A DNA stretch of 64,000 bases from Sanguinoderma infundibulare. Taxonomy: Eukaryota; Basidiomycota; Agaricomycetes; Polyporales; Polyporaceae. Location of the stretch: NCBI GenBank assembly GCA_032821775.1, contig JAVLRN010000001.1, positions 3,038,001 to 3,102,000 of the forward strand, written 5' to 3'. Position 1 is the first letter of the stretch. Every line of letters begins with the position of its first letter. The notes beneath the pieces were generated by a model, which saw only the letters and a list, made by a program, of their open reading frames with translations, searched no databases and was not told the origin of the DNA. Positions 1-11,923 of the stretch are shown here, piece after piece. Both the position numbers and the translations under genes were made by a program.

Positions 1-1677
1 ACCTCACCGCACCCGTCGGCACGTATCAGGCCGACGCCCTCCCCGTTCGGCGTCCTCACGTAGTACACAGTCTCCGCCCGGGGGTCTTCCGCTCCACGGC
101 CGTCTGCATGGACGTGCTCTGGCCCGGTCGCCAGCGGCTTCAGTCCCTCCACGCGAGCATCAAAGAAGGGAAGCACGGACAGCTCATAGGACGCGAGCGG
201 CGGAGAGGTGACGACCGTGAGCGTTCCCTTCTTCGGGTTCGGCACGACGTAGAGGTGACCGGGAGGGCGGGGGAGCACTCCCGGTGCAGTCTGGAGGAGG
301 GTGAACTGCTTCAAGAGGGTGGGCGGTCGACGGTCGATGTTCTGTTATTCAAGTCAGGACGGATATAGTCAGGTTGAATGTCTTGTGACGCACCGCGACG
401 GCCTGGACGACGAGCGAGCCGTCGCTCAAGACGCGTAAGAAGATGTCCCAGCCTTCTTCGGCTATTTCGCGTATTCGTCGCTGTCGTGCGTCCTCTTCTG
501 CGCATGGGGGGATGGAAAGCACGGACTTGAATGCCGCGCTCATGACGTCACGATCTAACCAAAAAACGGTGGATGTCGTCTGTTGGGATGCGACAGAAAA
601 CGGGAGTGAGGAGAATGTGTCGAGGGCGGAGTGAAGTTGGAGATACTGAGGGGCATCTATGACTGGCATAAATATTCGAAGGGTTGCGTCGGATGTGATA
701 GTATAAAGGATGGGATCATCTCTACCAAGGAATGAGCTCCTTTTGTCTTGCGAGGTTCTGAGCTGAGCTAACGCAACTCACCTACTCGAGGTGGGGGAAT
801 TGCGCCATATGAGGTCGATGACAGGGCGAGGATGTGGGATGGCTTGGGTCTGGCGTCCAGTGGTGGTCAAGTATATGCGAACGACATTATCTCGCTAAAT
901 GGATGACTCGCATCATCGTCTTGTATTGTACGCACTGTCTGGACTTACCAAGGAGGTGGTGGACATGTACATGAGAGATGGCGAGAATCGGACGAGAGAG
1001 AGGGTAGGAACACTGTTCGATAGGAGATGAATGTACATACATGGTGTTGGATGGGAATATATCGCATACGTGTACGACCACTTCGAAGACCATGTGGGCA
1101 AGTCATTCTCTAGGATTAGAGTGTACACGGATAGACTAGACCGAGTGCCAACGGCCAGAAGACCTAGAGGGATTGAGGTAAAGATTGCGAAGGAGGCAGA
1201 GGATGGTCATAGTCACCAGATAAGCAATTAAGCGCAGTGACATGCTGGTCTTCGGACAGCTGGAGAGAAGAATGGACTCGCCAGTAGTCGTTCTGGGGCC
1301 CTGAGAGAGACCAGGCGACGAGGCGATGGCCAAGGGACGCGACGACCTGGGGAAGGTAAGAAGAAAGCTTCCATGGTACTGGGTCGCGCATACCAGTTTC
1401 ATGCTGTTCTCGACGGTCAAACATTGGACGGATTGGGCGATGTGACGGGTGGACGGGAATACCTCCCAGAAGGCGAGGGCACGGACGAAAGCGAGAGTGC
1501 GAGCATTGAAAACAGCGACGGAATCTGCGAAGGGATATAGCTGGTGCAGGCAATGAGAATGGCTGGCGCGTTGGATGTGGGAGATGAAAAACAGACCAAG
1601 AGTGTCTCACGGGGAAGGTGGAGGAACTGAAGGTTGGCAGGAGGACAGCCAGTGTAGGACTGGACGAGGTCGAGCAT
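1..1677 (-). CDS. RAV1: Rav1/DmX-like V-ATPase assembly regulator, N-terminal part (runs off the window)
   Basis: Exons on the minus strand: 1677-1597, 1540-1394, 1346-1217, 1163-1070, 1012-949, 894-782, 721-394, 341-<1. All introns are GT-AG and 47-60 nt, and the phases join into one frame of about 432 residues. The protein begins MLDLVQSYTGCPP. It then shows WD40-like segments typical of the N-terminal propeller of Rav1/DmX proteins: VTALNCLSG, LLAVGTRSSLSVYTL, LVRFSPSLMYMSTTSL, and ILYTITSDATLRIF followed by PVIDAPQYLQLHSALD. In yeast, Rav1 is the RAVE-complex scaffold that reassembles V1 with Vo at the vacuole membrane. The start was chosen because it is the only ATG that feeds the first splice in frame. 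The C-terminal part lies beyond position 1. The family call is by recognition of these blocks, not by a search. Confidence 0.78.
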
Positions 1678-2091
1678 TATGGCGGAGGGAGCAGTAGCGT
1701 ACCGAGCTTGGGGTGGGAGAGAGACGTCTAGGGGGCTGCAGGCACTCGCAGGGCTATCGGGGCATTCTAGCAGACCACGACCAGTGACCGGACGGCGGAG
1801 AGCGGACGAGAAAGAAGCCGTACGCACGAGTGAGCTCGACATCCGCCAGAGACGCCCGCTTGAGCATGGGCGCCTGACAGCACGTGGGAGGCGGCAGGAC
1901 GTCATCTCACTCAGACTCAGACTCTGCTCGGGTTGCGGCACAGTTCCCCCGCTCAACCCGTCCTTTTCTGCGGACTGTGCGCATCCGCCATCCCTCCTCG
2001 GCTTCTCTTCCGCCACCACCTTATATCCCTCTCTGCCGCTGTGCAACAGCTGCCCATACTCTGAGCTTCAGCGACGTGTGCGACACTCGCA
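1678..2091. promoter_or_regulatory. Divergent promoter region RAV1 / fasciclin gene
   Basis: This spacer of about 410 bp lies between two divergently read start codons. A TATATCC element at 2021-2027 lies about 70 bp upstream of the fasciclin ATG and fits a TATA box for that gene. No comparable element was recognised for RAV1. ORFs crossing the region show no family resemblance. Confidence 0.5.
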
Positions 2092-4974
2092 ATGCGGCCA
2101 TGGTCCTCCATCCCCATCGGCCTTCTCGCCTTTCTTCCCCTCGTCGCCCCAGCCCAATTCCCGCTTCCCTCGCCCCCCACCCCAGAACCAGTTCCGACTA
2201 CACAGTCCTTCACGCTCCTTGATGCCCTCAGTAACGATACCGACTATGTTTCCCTCCTAAAGCTCCTCCAGAAGGCCAAGCTCATCCCGACCCTCAATCT
2301 CTTCAACGGCAGCACCTTCTTCGCTCCCACCAACGATGCTATCAATCGTCATGCTTCCTCAAATGAGCTTTGGCAGCAGGCTTTGCGAGACGACAGTCTC
2401 GACCTCCAGGACAATCTCTGCCTTCACCTTCGTCAGGAACTCTTCTACCACCTTCTCGACCATACCCTCGCCCTTCTACCTACCGAGCAAACACCCCACC
2501 GACACAACACTTTGCTCTATCCCCGTAATACCACCCAACCGCCCTCACAAGAACCTCCCTCAACTCCTCCATGGCTGCCCATACGAAATGGTACACTCGG
2601 GTCCGACCCCCAGCGGCTTCGCTTGTCCGCTCGAGATCAAGCTCTGTGGGCCGGCGTGGACGCGTCCGGGTCCGGCGGTGTTAAGATAGTCAAGGACCAC
2701 GTCAATGCATCCAATGGATTGCTTCTCGGAATCGACCAAGTTATCGAAATGCCTCCGGACCTAGGTACGCTCGCCCTCCCAGCTTTGAGGGAACAACTGT
2801 CCAAAAACGCTAACCGTTTATTACTTCCCAGCGACCGTCATCTCCCGACACCCACGGCTCTCCTACTTCCGCAAGATTCTCACTCCCCAACTCACCAACT
2901 TCCTCAGCAGCACTCCTACGCTTACTCTCTTCCTTCCTGTCGATGATGCCTGGAACGCCTTGTCAGACCTGGACAGATTGTACTTGGAGAGCGAGTTCGC
3001 GTCCGATGACTTGACCCGCATCCTTCGCATGCATGCCGTGTCGCTCCAGGGTCACAAGGTCAAGTGGTCGGATTCGTTCCACGAGAAGCCGTTCAATCGT
3101 AGGTTCTTCGCTTCCCTTGCCCGACTAAAGCTGACTCCCTTTCCAGTCTCTACTATCGAGGGTCCGGACCTCGAGATTGCGCCTGTCAATGGCACGTTCA
3201 AGGTTTCGGACGCCGAGCTCGTGGAACGCGACATCTTTGCGTCCAATGGCGTTCTACATACCGTCAACTCTCTCCTCTTCCCTCCCGACGCTCTCAAGCC
3301 TACCCCGGAGAAGTATCTCCTGGCGCTCAACTGCACGGAATTCGTTTCCCTCATCCATTCCGTGAATCTCACCCATCTTATCAACGACACGGAGGCGAAG
3401 CACACAATTCTAGCGCCGCGAGACGACGTGATCAAGATATTCGGCCATGATGGATTGCCTCACCGTGGCAGTGAAGAGTTGAAGCGCTTCCTTCAGTATC
3501 ACTTCATTCCCGGCAAATGGACTCCCAAGAAGTTCGAGAATGGAATGCTCGTAGAGACAGCATTGGAGGAGGTTGGTCTAGCTGGAGGACGCCAGGTGAT
3601 GAACGTGGAGGTGGACGAGAACAAGGGCGGCCAGGCTAAGGCAATTAGGTTTGCCGGAGCTGGTGTAATGGATGAAGGTGCGTGCTCGCTCGAATTGTCG
3701 CGCTTCCTCCCTCAGACGCTGATCATCATCCGAATTTCCGTCTAGTCGAAGTCAATAACACAAACACAATCATTTACTTCATTTCACACACGCTCACTCC
3801 TCCTGTGGACGCGTTGGAGACCGCGTTGCCCAATCTTGACTTCTCTACCTTCATTGCTGCCATCTTCTCGACCGACCTTGGCGACACGCTGAAGACAACA
3901 CCCAAGACAACGGTCTTGATTCCGCCCAATAATGCTTTCAAGCGTCTCGGACTACTTGTCAGCAACCACTTGCTCTCGTCATCGGCCAAGGCAGACCTGA
4001 AGCGTGTCATCCGACACCATACGCTTCTCGGAGTCGAATACGCCGACCCACTAGTGAATGGTTCTCAGCGTACCTTCACGACGCTAGAAGGTTCCGACGT
4101 AGCCGTCGACAGGGTCGGCGCGAACCGTTCTGTCATCTTCACCTCAAGCGGGGGCTGGGAAGATATGCAGTCTGGATTACAGCCGAAGAACCTGCTCACG
4201 GAGACTGGCGTTATCCACGAGGTCACGGACATCATGATCCCTCGCTCTGTCCAGCTCACTGTCGGGAAACTTGTCAAGGCTGCCAAAGGCACGACCATGG
4301 CTACCGTGATCCAGAAGGCTGGGTTCGAATGGGTTCTGAACGGTACTGCCCCGCCCGAAGGCTCCAAGTGGGACGAGAAGGGTCTGGGCGGTTCAGGCTG
4401 GACGCTCCTCTGCCCGCACGACGACGCGTTCAACAGCGTCAACCTGACGGAGCTCTACTCGGACCAGGAGCTTCTCGAGGCCATCGTGGCGCAGCATCTC
4501 ATTCCTACCCCGACGTCGGTGGGATCGCGGACTGTAGGCCTGATGGACACGTTTGTGAATAACCGGCCCCTTCCGCTCGACGACTCGGCGACGTACTCGA
4601 CCCTGCACAGCTCCGAGTCCGCATACGGGGACATCATCATCCGCGTATTCGACGGCAAAGACGGGCCGGCGGGCACGGTCATCGGTATTAAGGGCGCGCG
4701 GGGAACGAACGGCGAGCAGGACTGGGCAAGCGTCGTGGCCTGGGGCCGCTCGACGACGGGCAGTGGCACAGGGGGCGTCGTCCAGATTGACCGGCTGCTG
4801 CTGCCGTACGCGCCGAGCTGGTACGTCCAGTACGGCGCGCCCGTCGGGGTCGGCTTTGTGGGCGTCGTCCTAATCGGGCTGTTCTTCTGGGGCGTGCGCT
4901 GGGTGTGGAGGCGGGACACGACGGAGGCGACGTACGAGCCCATCGGTGGCTTTGCGTCGGACGATGAATCGTAG
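2092..4974 (+). CDS. Fasciclin (FAS1) repeat membrane protein
   Basis: Exons: 2092-2764, 2832-3098, 3147-3677, 3746-4974 (899 aa). The product starts with a signal peptide (MRPWSSIPIGLLAFLPLVAPAQ). It then carries tandem FAS1-like modules, seen as repeated 'STFFAPTNDA', 'LTLFLPVDDAW', 'HTILAPRDDV', 'TTVLIPPNNAF' and 'WTLLCPHDDAF' blocks paired with 'GLLLGIDQVI', 'GVLHTVNSLLFP' and 'GVIHEVTDIMIP' ends. Near the C-terminus is one hydrophobic membrane span (GVGFVGVVLIGLFFWGVRW) followed by a short basic then acidic tail. Many N-x-S/T sites fit a lumenal or extracellular, glycosylated domain. FAS1 domains generally mediate adhesion or cell-wall and vacuolar functions; the specific role here is unknown. 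The second intron is 48 nt, so its retention would also stay in frame. Confidence 0.88.
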
Positions 4975-5910
4975 ACGGTTCTGACGTCCGCTGGCACGTT
5001 GCATGTTCTTGGAGAGTTGGTTACAGACAGACAGACACAGACGACATACCACTCACACACTTTTGTTACCTTATGCGACAGTCGAGTGGCACTTTGTTGG
5101 CACTTTGACTCGGGCTGTGTCCATAGACAAGAGGAGCGGAGGGAAGGAGGGAGGATTGTTATCCTAAAGTCGCTAATGTGTAGGATGTACGTACATTCCC
5201 TGGTGTATTTTGCTATTATGAGTAACAACAGCTCGTATCCATATGCCCTTGTTCCGACACTGGAGCATTCGTTACATAGTTGCGGTACAGTACTCTCTGG
5301 TTTCTGTTAACTGTAGACCTTTCGCGAACCGAAAGAGATGGTTTTTATACGTGCTCTCTAGTGCGTTGCTAGTACCTTTGGAGCGTACAGAGCCCGCTCA
5401 GAAAGGTAAATGCGAGGTTTAGTGGCCGGGTGGAGGAAGGACCTCGGGTCACGCGAGGACAGATATAGTGGGACCGCACCCGAATCATCCCCGCCATGCA
5501 GTCTTCCCTTCTGACGTCAGCTTCTTCCCCACTAGGCGCTACTTACTAGGTAGCTCGGGGTCATATCAAAGTCTCGAGTAGAAGACACGGATGTGGGGGA
5601 ATCTAGCAATGTACCCCGGCCATCCACCTGCGGCCTCATCGAGGCGCAAGCACGCATTATCTGATTACTATCAGACTGGGGCACGACGCAGGACGCGCGA
5701 TCGCGCTAACAGATCTGATCTGCCGGTGCTCAGGGCGGGGAAATCACGCGCCGCCGCTGTCATGGGCAAGAATTCGTGCCGGACAGTCTGAGACCCGCCC
5801 TCTTATATTCCGGCGTCGGCGTGCAGCGGAGTGCGCGTGTTCTCTCCTCATAGACCTTCTCGGCCCCCAGTTCTTTGCTAGACTTTAGACTCTCCTGACG
5901 ACTTAGAGCG
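4975..5910. promoter_or_regulatory. Intergenic region; TATA element of the carrier gene
   Basis: No convincing exon is visible. TTATATT at 5803-5809, about 100 bp upstream of the next ATG, is a likely TATA box for the carnitine carrier gene. The rest presumably holds the fasciclin 3' UTR and upstream control DNA. Confidence 0.45.
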
Positions 5911-7335
5911 ATGGTGAGTCCGCCGACGCGCAGCACGCGCGCGGGCCGCAGGTACTGACGGGAATAGAGCGACGCGCCAGCTGCAGAGGAGGTCCACCGT
6001 TCGTCGACGGCGGAGTCGGTCAAGTCGTTCGTCTCGGGGGGTGCGGGCGGAGTCGCTGCGGTACTCGTCGGTGAGTGGATGTTGTGTCGAGGACCGCGAG
6101 GGAGGGCTCACGCGCGGGGACTTGCGCTGCTCAGGGCACCCCTTCGACCTGACCAAGACAAGATTGCAGACCGCAGCCCCAGGGACGTACACTGGCGCGA
6201 TCGACGTCGTAAAGCAGGCCGTGGCTCGCGATGGTGCAAGAGGGTGCGTTCGCGCTTCTGCTTTCTCGTTCCGTATGTGAATTGCGATCCACCTTCCAGC
6301 CTCTACCGTGGTGTCGTCCCGCCATTACTGGGCGTAACGCCCATCTTCGCTCTTTCCTTCTGGGTGAGTGACCGTCGATCTGCTCGGTGTTCTTGGCTGA
6401 ACGGAATATCCTAGGCCTATGATACATCCAAACTGCTCATCTTTGGCCTGACGCCTAACCGGTCGAGTAAGGAGCTCTCAATACCCGAACTCGCGGCTGC
6501 TGGTTTCCTGTCCGCGGTCCCCACCACCCTCGTAACTGCGCCGGTAGAGCGGGCGAAGGTTCTCTTGCAGGTGCGCCGAGGCGGAGCTGTCGCTGTCCCG
6601 CTGTCAATTCATATTCTCTCCTTAGATTCAGGGACAGGGACAGGGTGGTCCTCAATATAAGGGCGTTTTTGATGTCGTGAAGCACTTATACCGCGAAGGT
6701 GGATTACGCAGCGTGTTCCGTGGCTCGGTCGCAACCGTCTTGCGAGATGGTCCTGGTAGTGCAGCGTGAGTTGTGTGTTCTGCTCAAACACCATTTTGGC
6801 CTCACGAGATGAGACGCGGTCTAGGTACTTCGCGGCATACGAGGTAACAAAGAAGCTGATGACCCCTGCGGGTCAGTCGCCATCTGACCTCAACCTTGGG
6901 GCGATCATTGTTGCTGGTGGCACGGCAGGAGTTGCGATGTGGTCAATTGCGATTCCTCCAGATGTGAGACGGTTCCGCTTAGGCACAGGATGTGGATGTG
7001 GAGGCCAACCAAACGTTTCTAGGTCATCAAGTCGCGCATTCAGTCTGCACCAACAGGGACGTACTCCGGGTTCCTGGACTGCGCACGGAAGACGATTGCT
7101 GCTGACGGCGTCGCGGCCCTGTGGAAGGGCCTGGGGCCTGCGATGGCTCGGGTGCGTGCGCGTCTTGAGGGACAACGGAGTCCCACGTTGATTGATGATT
7201 GTCCGCACAGGCGTTCCCGGCCAATGCAGCTACTTTCGTGAGTGCAAGCGACCAGTCGCGGCGGGCGAGGAGACTGATGACATTGTGCAGCTTGGGGTGG
7301 AGGCATCGAAGAAGTTGTTTGACAAGTTCATGTAA
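5911..7335 (+). CDS. CRC1: Mitochondrial carnitine/acylcarnitine carrier
   Basis: Exons: 5911-5913, 5968-6070, 6135-6243, 6300-6363, 6415-6570, 6626-6765, 6825-6963, 7023-7151, 7211-7237, 7291-7335 (304 aa). The protein belongs to the SLC25 family. Each of its three repeats carries a P-x-D/E-x-x-K/R signature ([34 protein letters not shown]). The segment [13 protein letters not shown]...[11 protein letters not shown]...[21 protein letters not shown] is characteristic of the carnitine:acylcarnitine subfamily (yeast Crc1, human SLC25A20). It exchanges acylcarnitine for carnitine across the inner membrane for fatty-acid oxidation. The first coding exon is only the start codon, followed directly by GTGAGT. 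Length is normal for the family. Confidence 0.93.
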
Positions 7336-7714
7336 CGACATTCGATGTGGCCCCAGACGAGATATACTACGACTTATCTGGCTAACTTATGTCCTCTTGC
7401 GACGCGCTGTTTGCCGAAAATGCTTCCGCGAAGCATTAACGCGATCACATGACAGCGGGGAGAAACGCGGTTATATAGCTTCAGAAGCAGGCTGTTCGTG
7501 TCCCACGCGTGTCCTTTGCTTTCCCCCATCTCCCCAGCCTCCGCCGTTCGATATACTCCATGTAAGTAACGACTTTACGACCATCACGACCGCGATCGGA
7601 CCTTACTCACTGTGCCTTTAATCCTCGTGAGTACCCCCGCCTTTCCCTCGTCCTACCATCCGCATCCTCAAGTTGAACTACTTTCCTTGCAGAACCTTTT
7701 CAGCATTCCATACT
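7336..7714. promoter_or_regulatory. Spacer with TATA element
   Basis: A TATATAG element at 7472-7478 lies about 240 bp upstream of the chosen ATG at 7715. The distance suggests a long or spliced leader for the next gene. Nothing else was recognised. Confidence 0.35.
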
Positions 7715-9308
7715 ATGTCTCAGACATCCTCACGGGCCCCAGCTCGCAAGCCGAGGTGCCTTACGGCCTCACAGTAAGTTTGTGCTCCTTCAGTCTTTGT
7801 GACGCCACTGATTTTGGTTTAGAATCGCCAAGAACACTGGACATTTCGACCAGTGGGCTCAGTATCAGAACCTCGTGGTCGGAAGCTATCACAAAGACCT
7901 GCCTGCCGAACTGAAGAACGATGTAGAGGCTGTCTTCAACGTGTCAATGCAATTGCCGGAGGCGTGGGTCAACCCAGTTCGTCCCCTCTGTCGCCCTTTT
8001 CAGCAGCGTGCTGACGGTGGTGGATGAAGGTTACGCCCCCATACAAGAAACTGGCCCAGTACTTGGATCCTGACTTCGTGGTGTTTCTCAAGTCTGCCAA
8101 GGCATCGACGCCATCTTTGTTCTCCAAAACGGTCGAGGCGAGTAAGTCGGGTCATCTCCTCCGCGACTTGCACAATGTCTTCCTGGCGTTCAGAAGGCTA
8201 GGCAAGTCGCGTGATCCCGTCACTTGGTCTGAGTCGGATTGGGCTGCTCAAGTGTAAGTACGAATGGCGCCATTCTCAATCGACGACTGATTGGTTGCGA
8301 ATAGGTACAATGTGCTGCGCATTTCCGTCGGACACTTGAGCGACAACAGGTATGTGCATTCATTCAATATTGGGACTGGCGGAACGGACATTCACCATCA
8401 TTCCTAGATCCCATTGTTCAATATCTCTGCCTCAGCCTCTGAGCGAGCACAAGATGAACAGGAAGGCTGCCTCCAACCTAGATGCCAAGACCATCCGGCC
8501 AGATGGCGCATTGTTCGTTCCGGCAGATAAACTTGCCAGACTGTCCGACGGACAGGCATCCCTGTTCAACATGTTGGCCCGACACCGAAACGCGAACAAT
8601 GCCAGTAGCCATGGTGGCACTTCATCCTTCAAGTGGCAAAGCACGCTGTGTTCGCAGCTGCCGTCTAACCCGGGGTTCGAGGTCGCCAGTGCCTTCTGGG
8701 AGGACAAGAAGCCGGAACAGAGGGTGCTCGATGTAGCCTATCGACAGAACCGCATGGCGACCACGGCAGCGTTGCGCCAGCTCCATTCTCTCCACATCGA
8801 GGCTCCCATCTTCGGTCTCGTCTGGGCAGACGGCAAGGTTCGGTGGCATGTCGACTGGTGGAAGGAAGAGAACGACGAGTTTGTGAGTACCACTGGTTGT
8901 ATGCGGTGTCGGGTCAGGTTGTGACGTGCGTTCAAACAGACCATCGTGTCCGCTCCGTATCCCGGGCCGCATCAGAAGGTACAGAAGTTCCATGAATGGG
9001 ACCTCTCGAAGGCGGCCGACATCATCGAGGTGTACTTGCTCCTTCGGAACCTGGATCAGTGGACCGTCAACGGGTTCCAGGCCCGAGTCGTCACAGGCAT
9101 CAACAAACTCGCTAAGGCGGTCATCACGGAGGACCGCAAGGTCGTTCAATGGCGACGGCGCAGAAGCGTTGGCGGCAAGGGCGGCAGAACGGAGGAGGCG
9201 GCAGAAGAACCCGAGCAGGAGTCCATCTCCAGTCCGGTGAAAACCCGTCGCAGGACCAAGCAGGCCAAGGCCAAGCGGAGGACACTGGACACCGTGTCTG
9301 AGGTTTGA
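7715..9308 (+). CDS. Hypothetical protein (six exons, unrecognised family)
   Basis: Exons: 7715-7773, 7823-7976, 8030-8253, 8305-8349, 8408-8882, 8940-9308 (441 aa, frame closed across all junctions). No signal peptide or membrane span is evident. The first part is helical (AKNTGHFDQWAQYQNLVV). The middle has a tryptophan-rich block (GLVWADGKVRWHVDWWKEE) that looks like a folded core. The C-terminus is strongly basic (RRTKQAKAKRR), which could be a nuclear localisation signal. I do not recognise a named domain; it may be a basidiomycete-specific family. The exon at 8030 requires the acceptor ending at 8029, because the two upstream AGs lead to stops. Confidence 0.72.
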
Positions 9309-9817
9309 GCGCACGCGAGCGACGCACGAGGACGGCGTACACGTATCACGAGGCATATGCATAACTATACTGTACTTCTGGGCATTTTCTGTATCGGTCT
9401 AATGCGAATGTAGGATGACGTTGACGTTAGTATGGCGCAACTACCGTGTGTGCATTTGGATATAACTAAGGTGCCAAGGAACGGCCAAGGACGGCGTGCG
9501 GTGACAGTGCGAGCGTGGGGGAACAGGCCAATGAATGCGTGTGGAGCGAGTCCGAAGTCTAGGTGGTGATTGTACAGATACATCAGAGATCCGGAGGAAG
9601 GCGTTGGTATCTATGCATGCAAGTATAGCACAACAACAGTCTACACGTTCAGAAGAGGTCGGCGAAAGAAACCGGCGAGACGGAGATTAGAGCAAGGATA
9701 GATGCGTAAGAAAATAATGATGCTTCTTTGCCTTCGTGATTCTTTTACGTTCCGATTCGCCCTCCAGGAGACGTCTAATGTTAAACCAAGCACGAGTGGA
9801 TAAGTAAGTAAGTTTTT
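9309..9817. other. Convergent intergenic spacer
   Basis: About 510 bp between two convergent genes, presumably both 3' UTRs. No coding or structural signal was recognised. Confidence 0.4.
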
Positions 9818-11862
9818 TTACTTCAGCTGCAGCTTTTTCGCCGGCTTCGGCTTCCAGCTCGACGGAATCCGCATCACAACGTCGGACCACGTCGCGAGCC
9901 GGCCGGCCTCCCAGCTCTCGAGATACGACAGGCCCGCGCCCGCGCGGCGGCCCTCCTCGGTCTTGAGCCGCACCTCGGCGTCGCACCAGAAGAGGACCCA
10001 GTCGCCTTGGCGGACGTGGCCCGTGCTGCGCTCAAAGTACCACTTGTTCACCGGGTTGTCGGCGCGCGAGCGCCACACGAGGTCGGTTCCCTCGCCCTTG
10101 CCCTCCTTGCCGCCGTTGGGGTTCGCGGAGAACGGGAGCCCGAGGCCGTACGTCTCGTCGTGGAGCGCCACCCAGAGGAAGTCGACGGTGCCGTCGCCCT
10201 GGTGCTCGGGCAGCACGGCGAACTTGTCGAGGTACGCGATCGGCGCGATCGCGGCCGGGGAACCGGACGGGCACGGCTCGCGCGTGACGATGGCGGCGCC
10301 GGCGTAGTCGCCGGCGACGATGACGAAGTCGAGGTCGCGCTCCATGCGCGACCAGAACGCGTCCTCGTCGAGGTCGCGACGGAAGGACTGCTCGAGGAGG
10401 GCCTTGAGCCTGGCCTTGTCGAGGTCGGCGACGCGGCGGACGACGCGGATGGGGAGGCCGCGGCGCAGGATGGTGGGGGTGTCCGCCGTGAGCTTGCGGT
10501 TGCTTTTGCTTTGGAGGAGGGCATGCGGGAGGCTGGAGCTGAGCGCGGGCTTGTTGGTGATGAGGTTGCCGATGAGGGAGCTAGGGGACCGGTGCGAGAC
10601 CACGACAGCGGAGGAGGTGGGCGGCATGTGTGCGAGACATGTGCGGGCGAGCTTCAGATTGGAAAGCGCGGTGGAATGGGAGAGCTTCCATCGCGGGTCG
10701 AACGTGTCCCGGATGTAGTGATATTCGGAAGTCAAGTTGACGAGCAGGTGGGGCATTCCTTGGCGAGCGTAGGAAGGGATGCCTCCTTCCCGTGTAATGA
10801 TCATGAGGCGCAGAGGCGTCAGGTCCATCTCGTCCGGTGAATACGATGGACTGTCTTCGCCCACAGCCGAGTCCTTGTCGAGTGCGGCAGCCTCGACCAT
10901 GCCGCGGACGAGCGCCGCAATAACGTCATTCCCATCCACTCGGACGCTCCGGCAGAACGAATCCAATGCGAAGGGGGGCAGAACAGGGATCTCGCCCGCG
11001 CGAAGTGCCGAGCGAATGTGGACGAGGTCTCCCGGAAAGGTGTGCGCTTCTGGCTCGTCGTATTCTCGCGATTCGGAAGAATACTCGACCCCAGGCTTCG
11101 GTCCGAGGCGCACGACGGCGCCGAGCACCGGACGCGCTCGTGCCCCTTGTTTTTCGAGTGCGTTCACGACCCGCATCGTCTCCTCGACGAGCGCGGTGCG
11201 TTCTCGGGAGTCGCCACGGGGAAGCTGGTCGTCATCGACTACGATGACGGAGACGAGTCCGAGCTTTTCGAGGTAGACCATGCCCCGGGCTATGCTTTCG
11301 AGTTGCCTGTCGGTGAAAGGCGCCTGAAGCTTGACCAGAGCGGTCCGCCGGTACACAGGATTGAGTATAGATGCCACCACAGGACTGCGAGCCAGCTTGA
11401 TATCCGGCGGCTTCGTCTCCGTCTGCTGCGTTACGTCCTTGTCCGTTTGGACCGGGAGGTTGGACGGATGAGGCGCCGCAGGCTGCGGGGGCGCGGGGCG
11501 GGGACCGAAGGACGCAAGGTACGATTTTGTATCCCTCAGGGAAGGGTTCGCGCGGAGGAGGGACAGGATGAAATCCTGGATTCGCGACCGTCGGGAAATG
11601 GTAACAGGTGGACACGATGCGGACACACCTTTTCTGAAGGCTCAACATCGTCAGGATCTGGGGGTTCGTACGGAGTGCGTAGACTGCGTATTGTCTGAAA
11701 GAGCCGGGAGCAGAATAAACTAGTCAGCGATGTAATGCAGAACAAGTATGGGAGAAGACGGACGGCGTAGAAGGCCTTGAATGTTTGGGCCGAGCGGGAG
11801 TGCGTGGAGGCGGGGCTGACTGCGCTGCGGCAGCCCAGACGGGCTGCAGAATGTGAAAGCAT
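9818..11862 (-). CDS. ARG2: Mitochondrial N-acetylglutamate synthase (amino-acid acetyltransferase)
   Basis: Exons: 11862-11764, 11694-11629, 11575-9818 (640 aa). The enzyme makes N-acetylglutamate from glutamate and acetyl-CoA, the first step of arginine synthesis in fungal mitochondria. The N-terminus from MLSHSAARLGCRSAV is Arg/Ser-rich and lacks acidic residues, as in a matrix presequence. An amino-acid-kinase-like region follows (DFILSLLRANPSLRD; LGLVSVIVVDD; GAVVRLG). The C-terminal NAT domain contains IAYLDKFAVLPEHQGDGT, LVWRSRADNPVNKWYFERS and GDWVLFWC, characteristic of NAGS. An in-frame ATG exists upstream at 11916, but it directly abuts a TATAAA box, so transcripts should start downstream and use 11862. 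Confidence 0.9.
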
Positions 11863-11917
11863 GGGGGCGTAAAGAGGGACGGTCGGATGTGCGGAGAGCA
11901 TGAGGGTGGAAGCCATC

Positions 11918-11923
11918 TTTATA
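11918..11923 (-). promoter_or_regulatory. TATA box of ARG2
   Basis: TATAAA on the minus strand lies one base upstream of an in-frame ATG and 56 bp upstream of the preferred ARG2 start. Its placement decides the start choice and leaves a leader of only about 25-30 nt. Confidence 0.55.

Noticed and set aside
1417..2260. Long overlapping ORFs (209 codons minus, 193 codons plus)
   Set aside because: They cross the RAV1 first exon, its introns and the divergent promoter; only the spliced RAV1 frame gives recognisable sequence.
10007..10840. 277-codon plus-strand ORF opposite ARG2
   Set aside because: GC-driven antisense shadow of the NAGS coding frame; valine/glycine/arginine-rich with no domain, while the minus strand encodes a clear enzyme.
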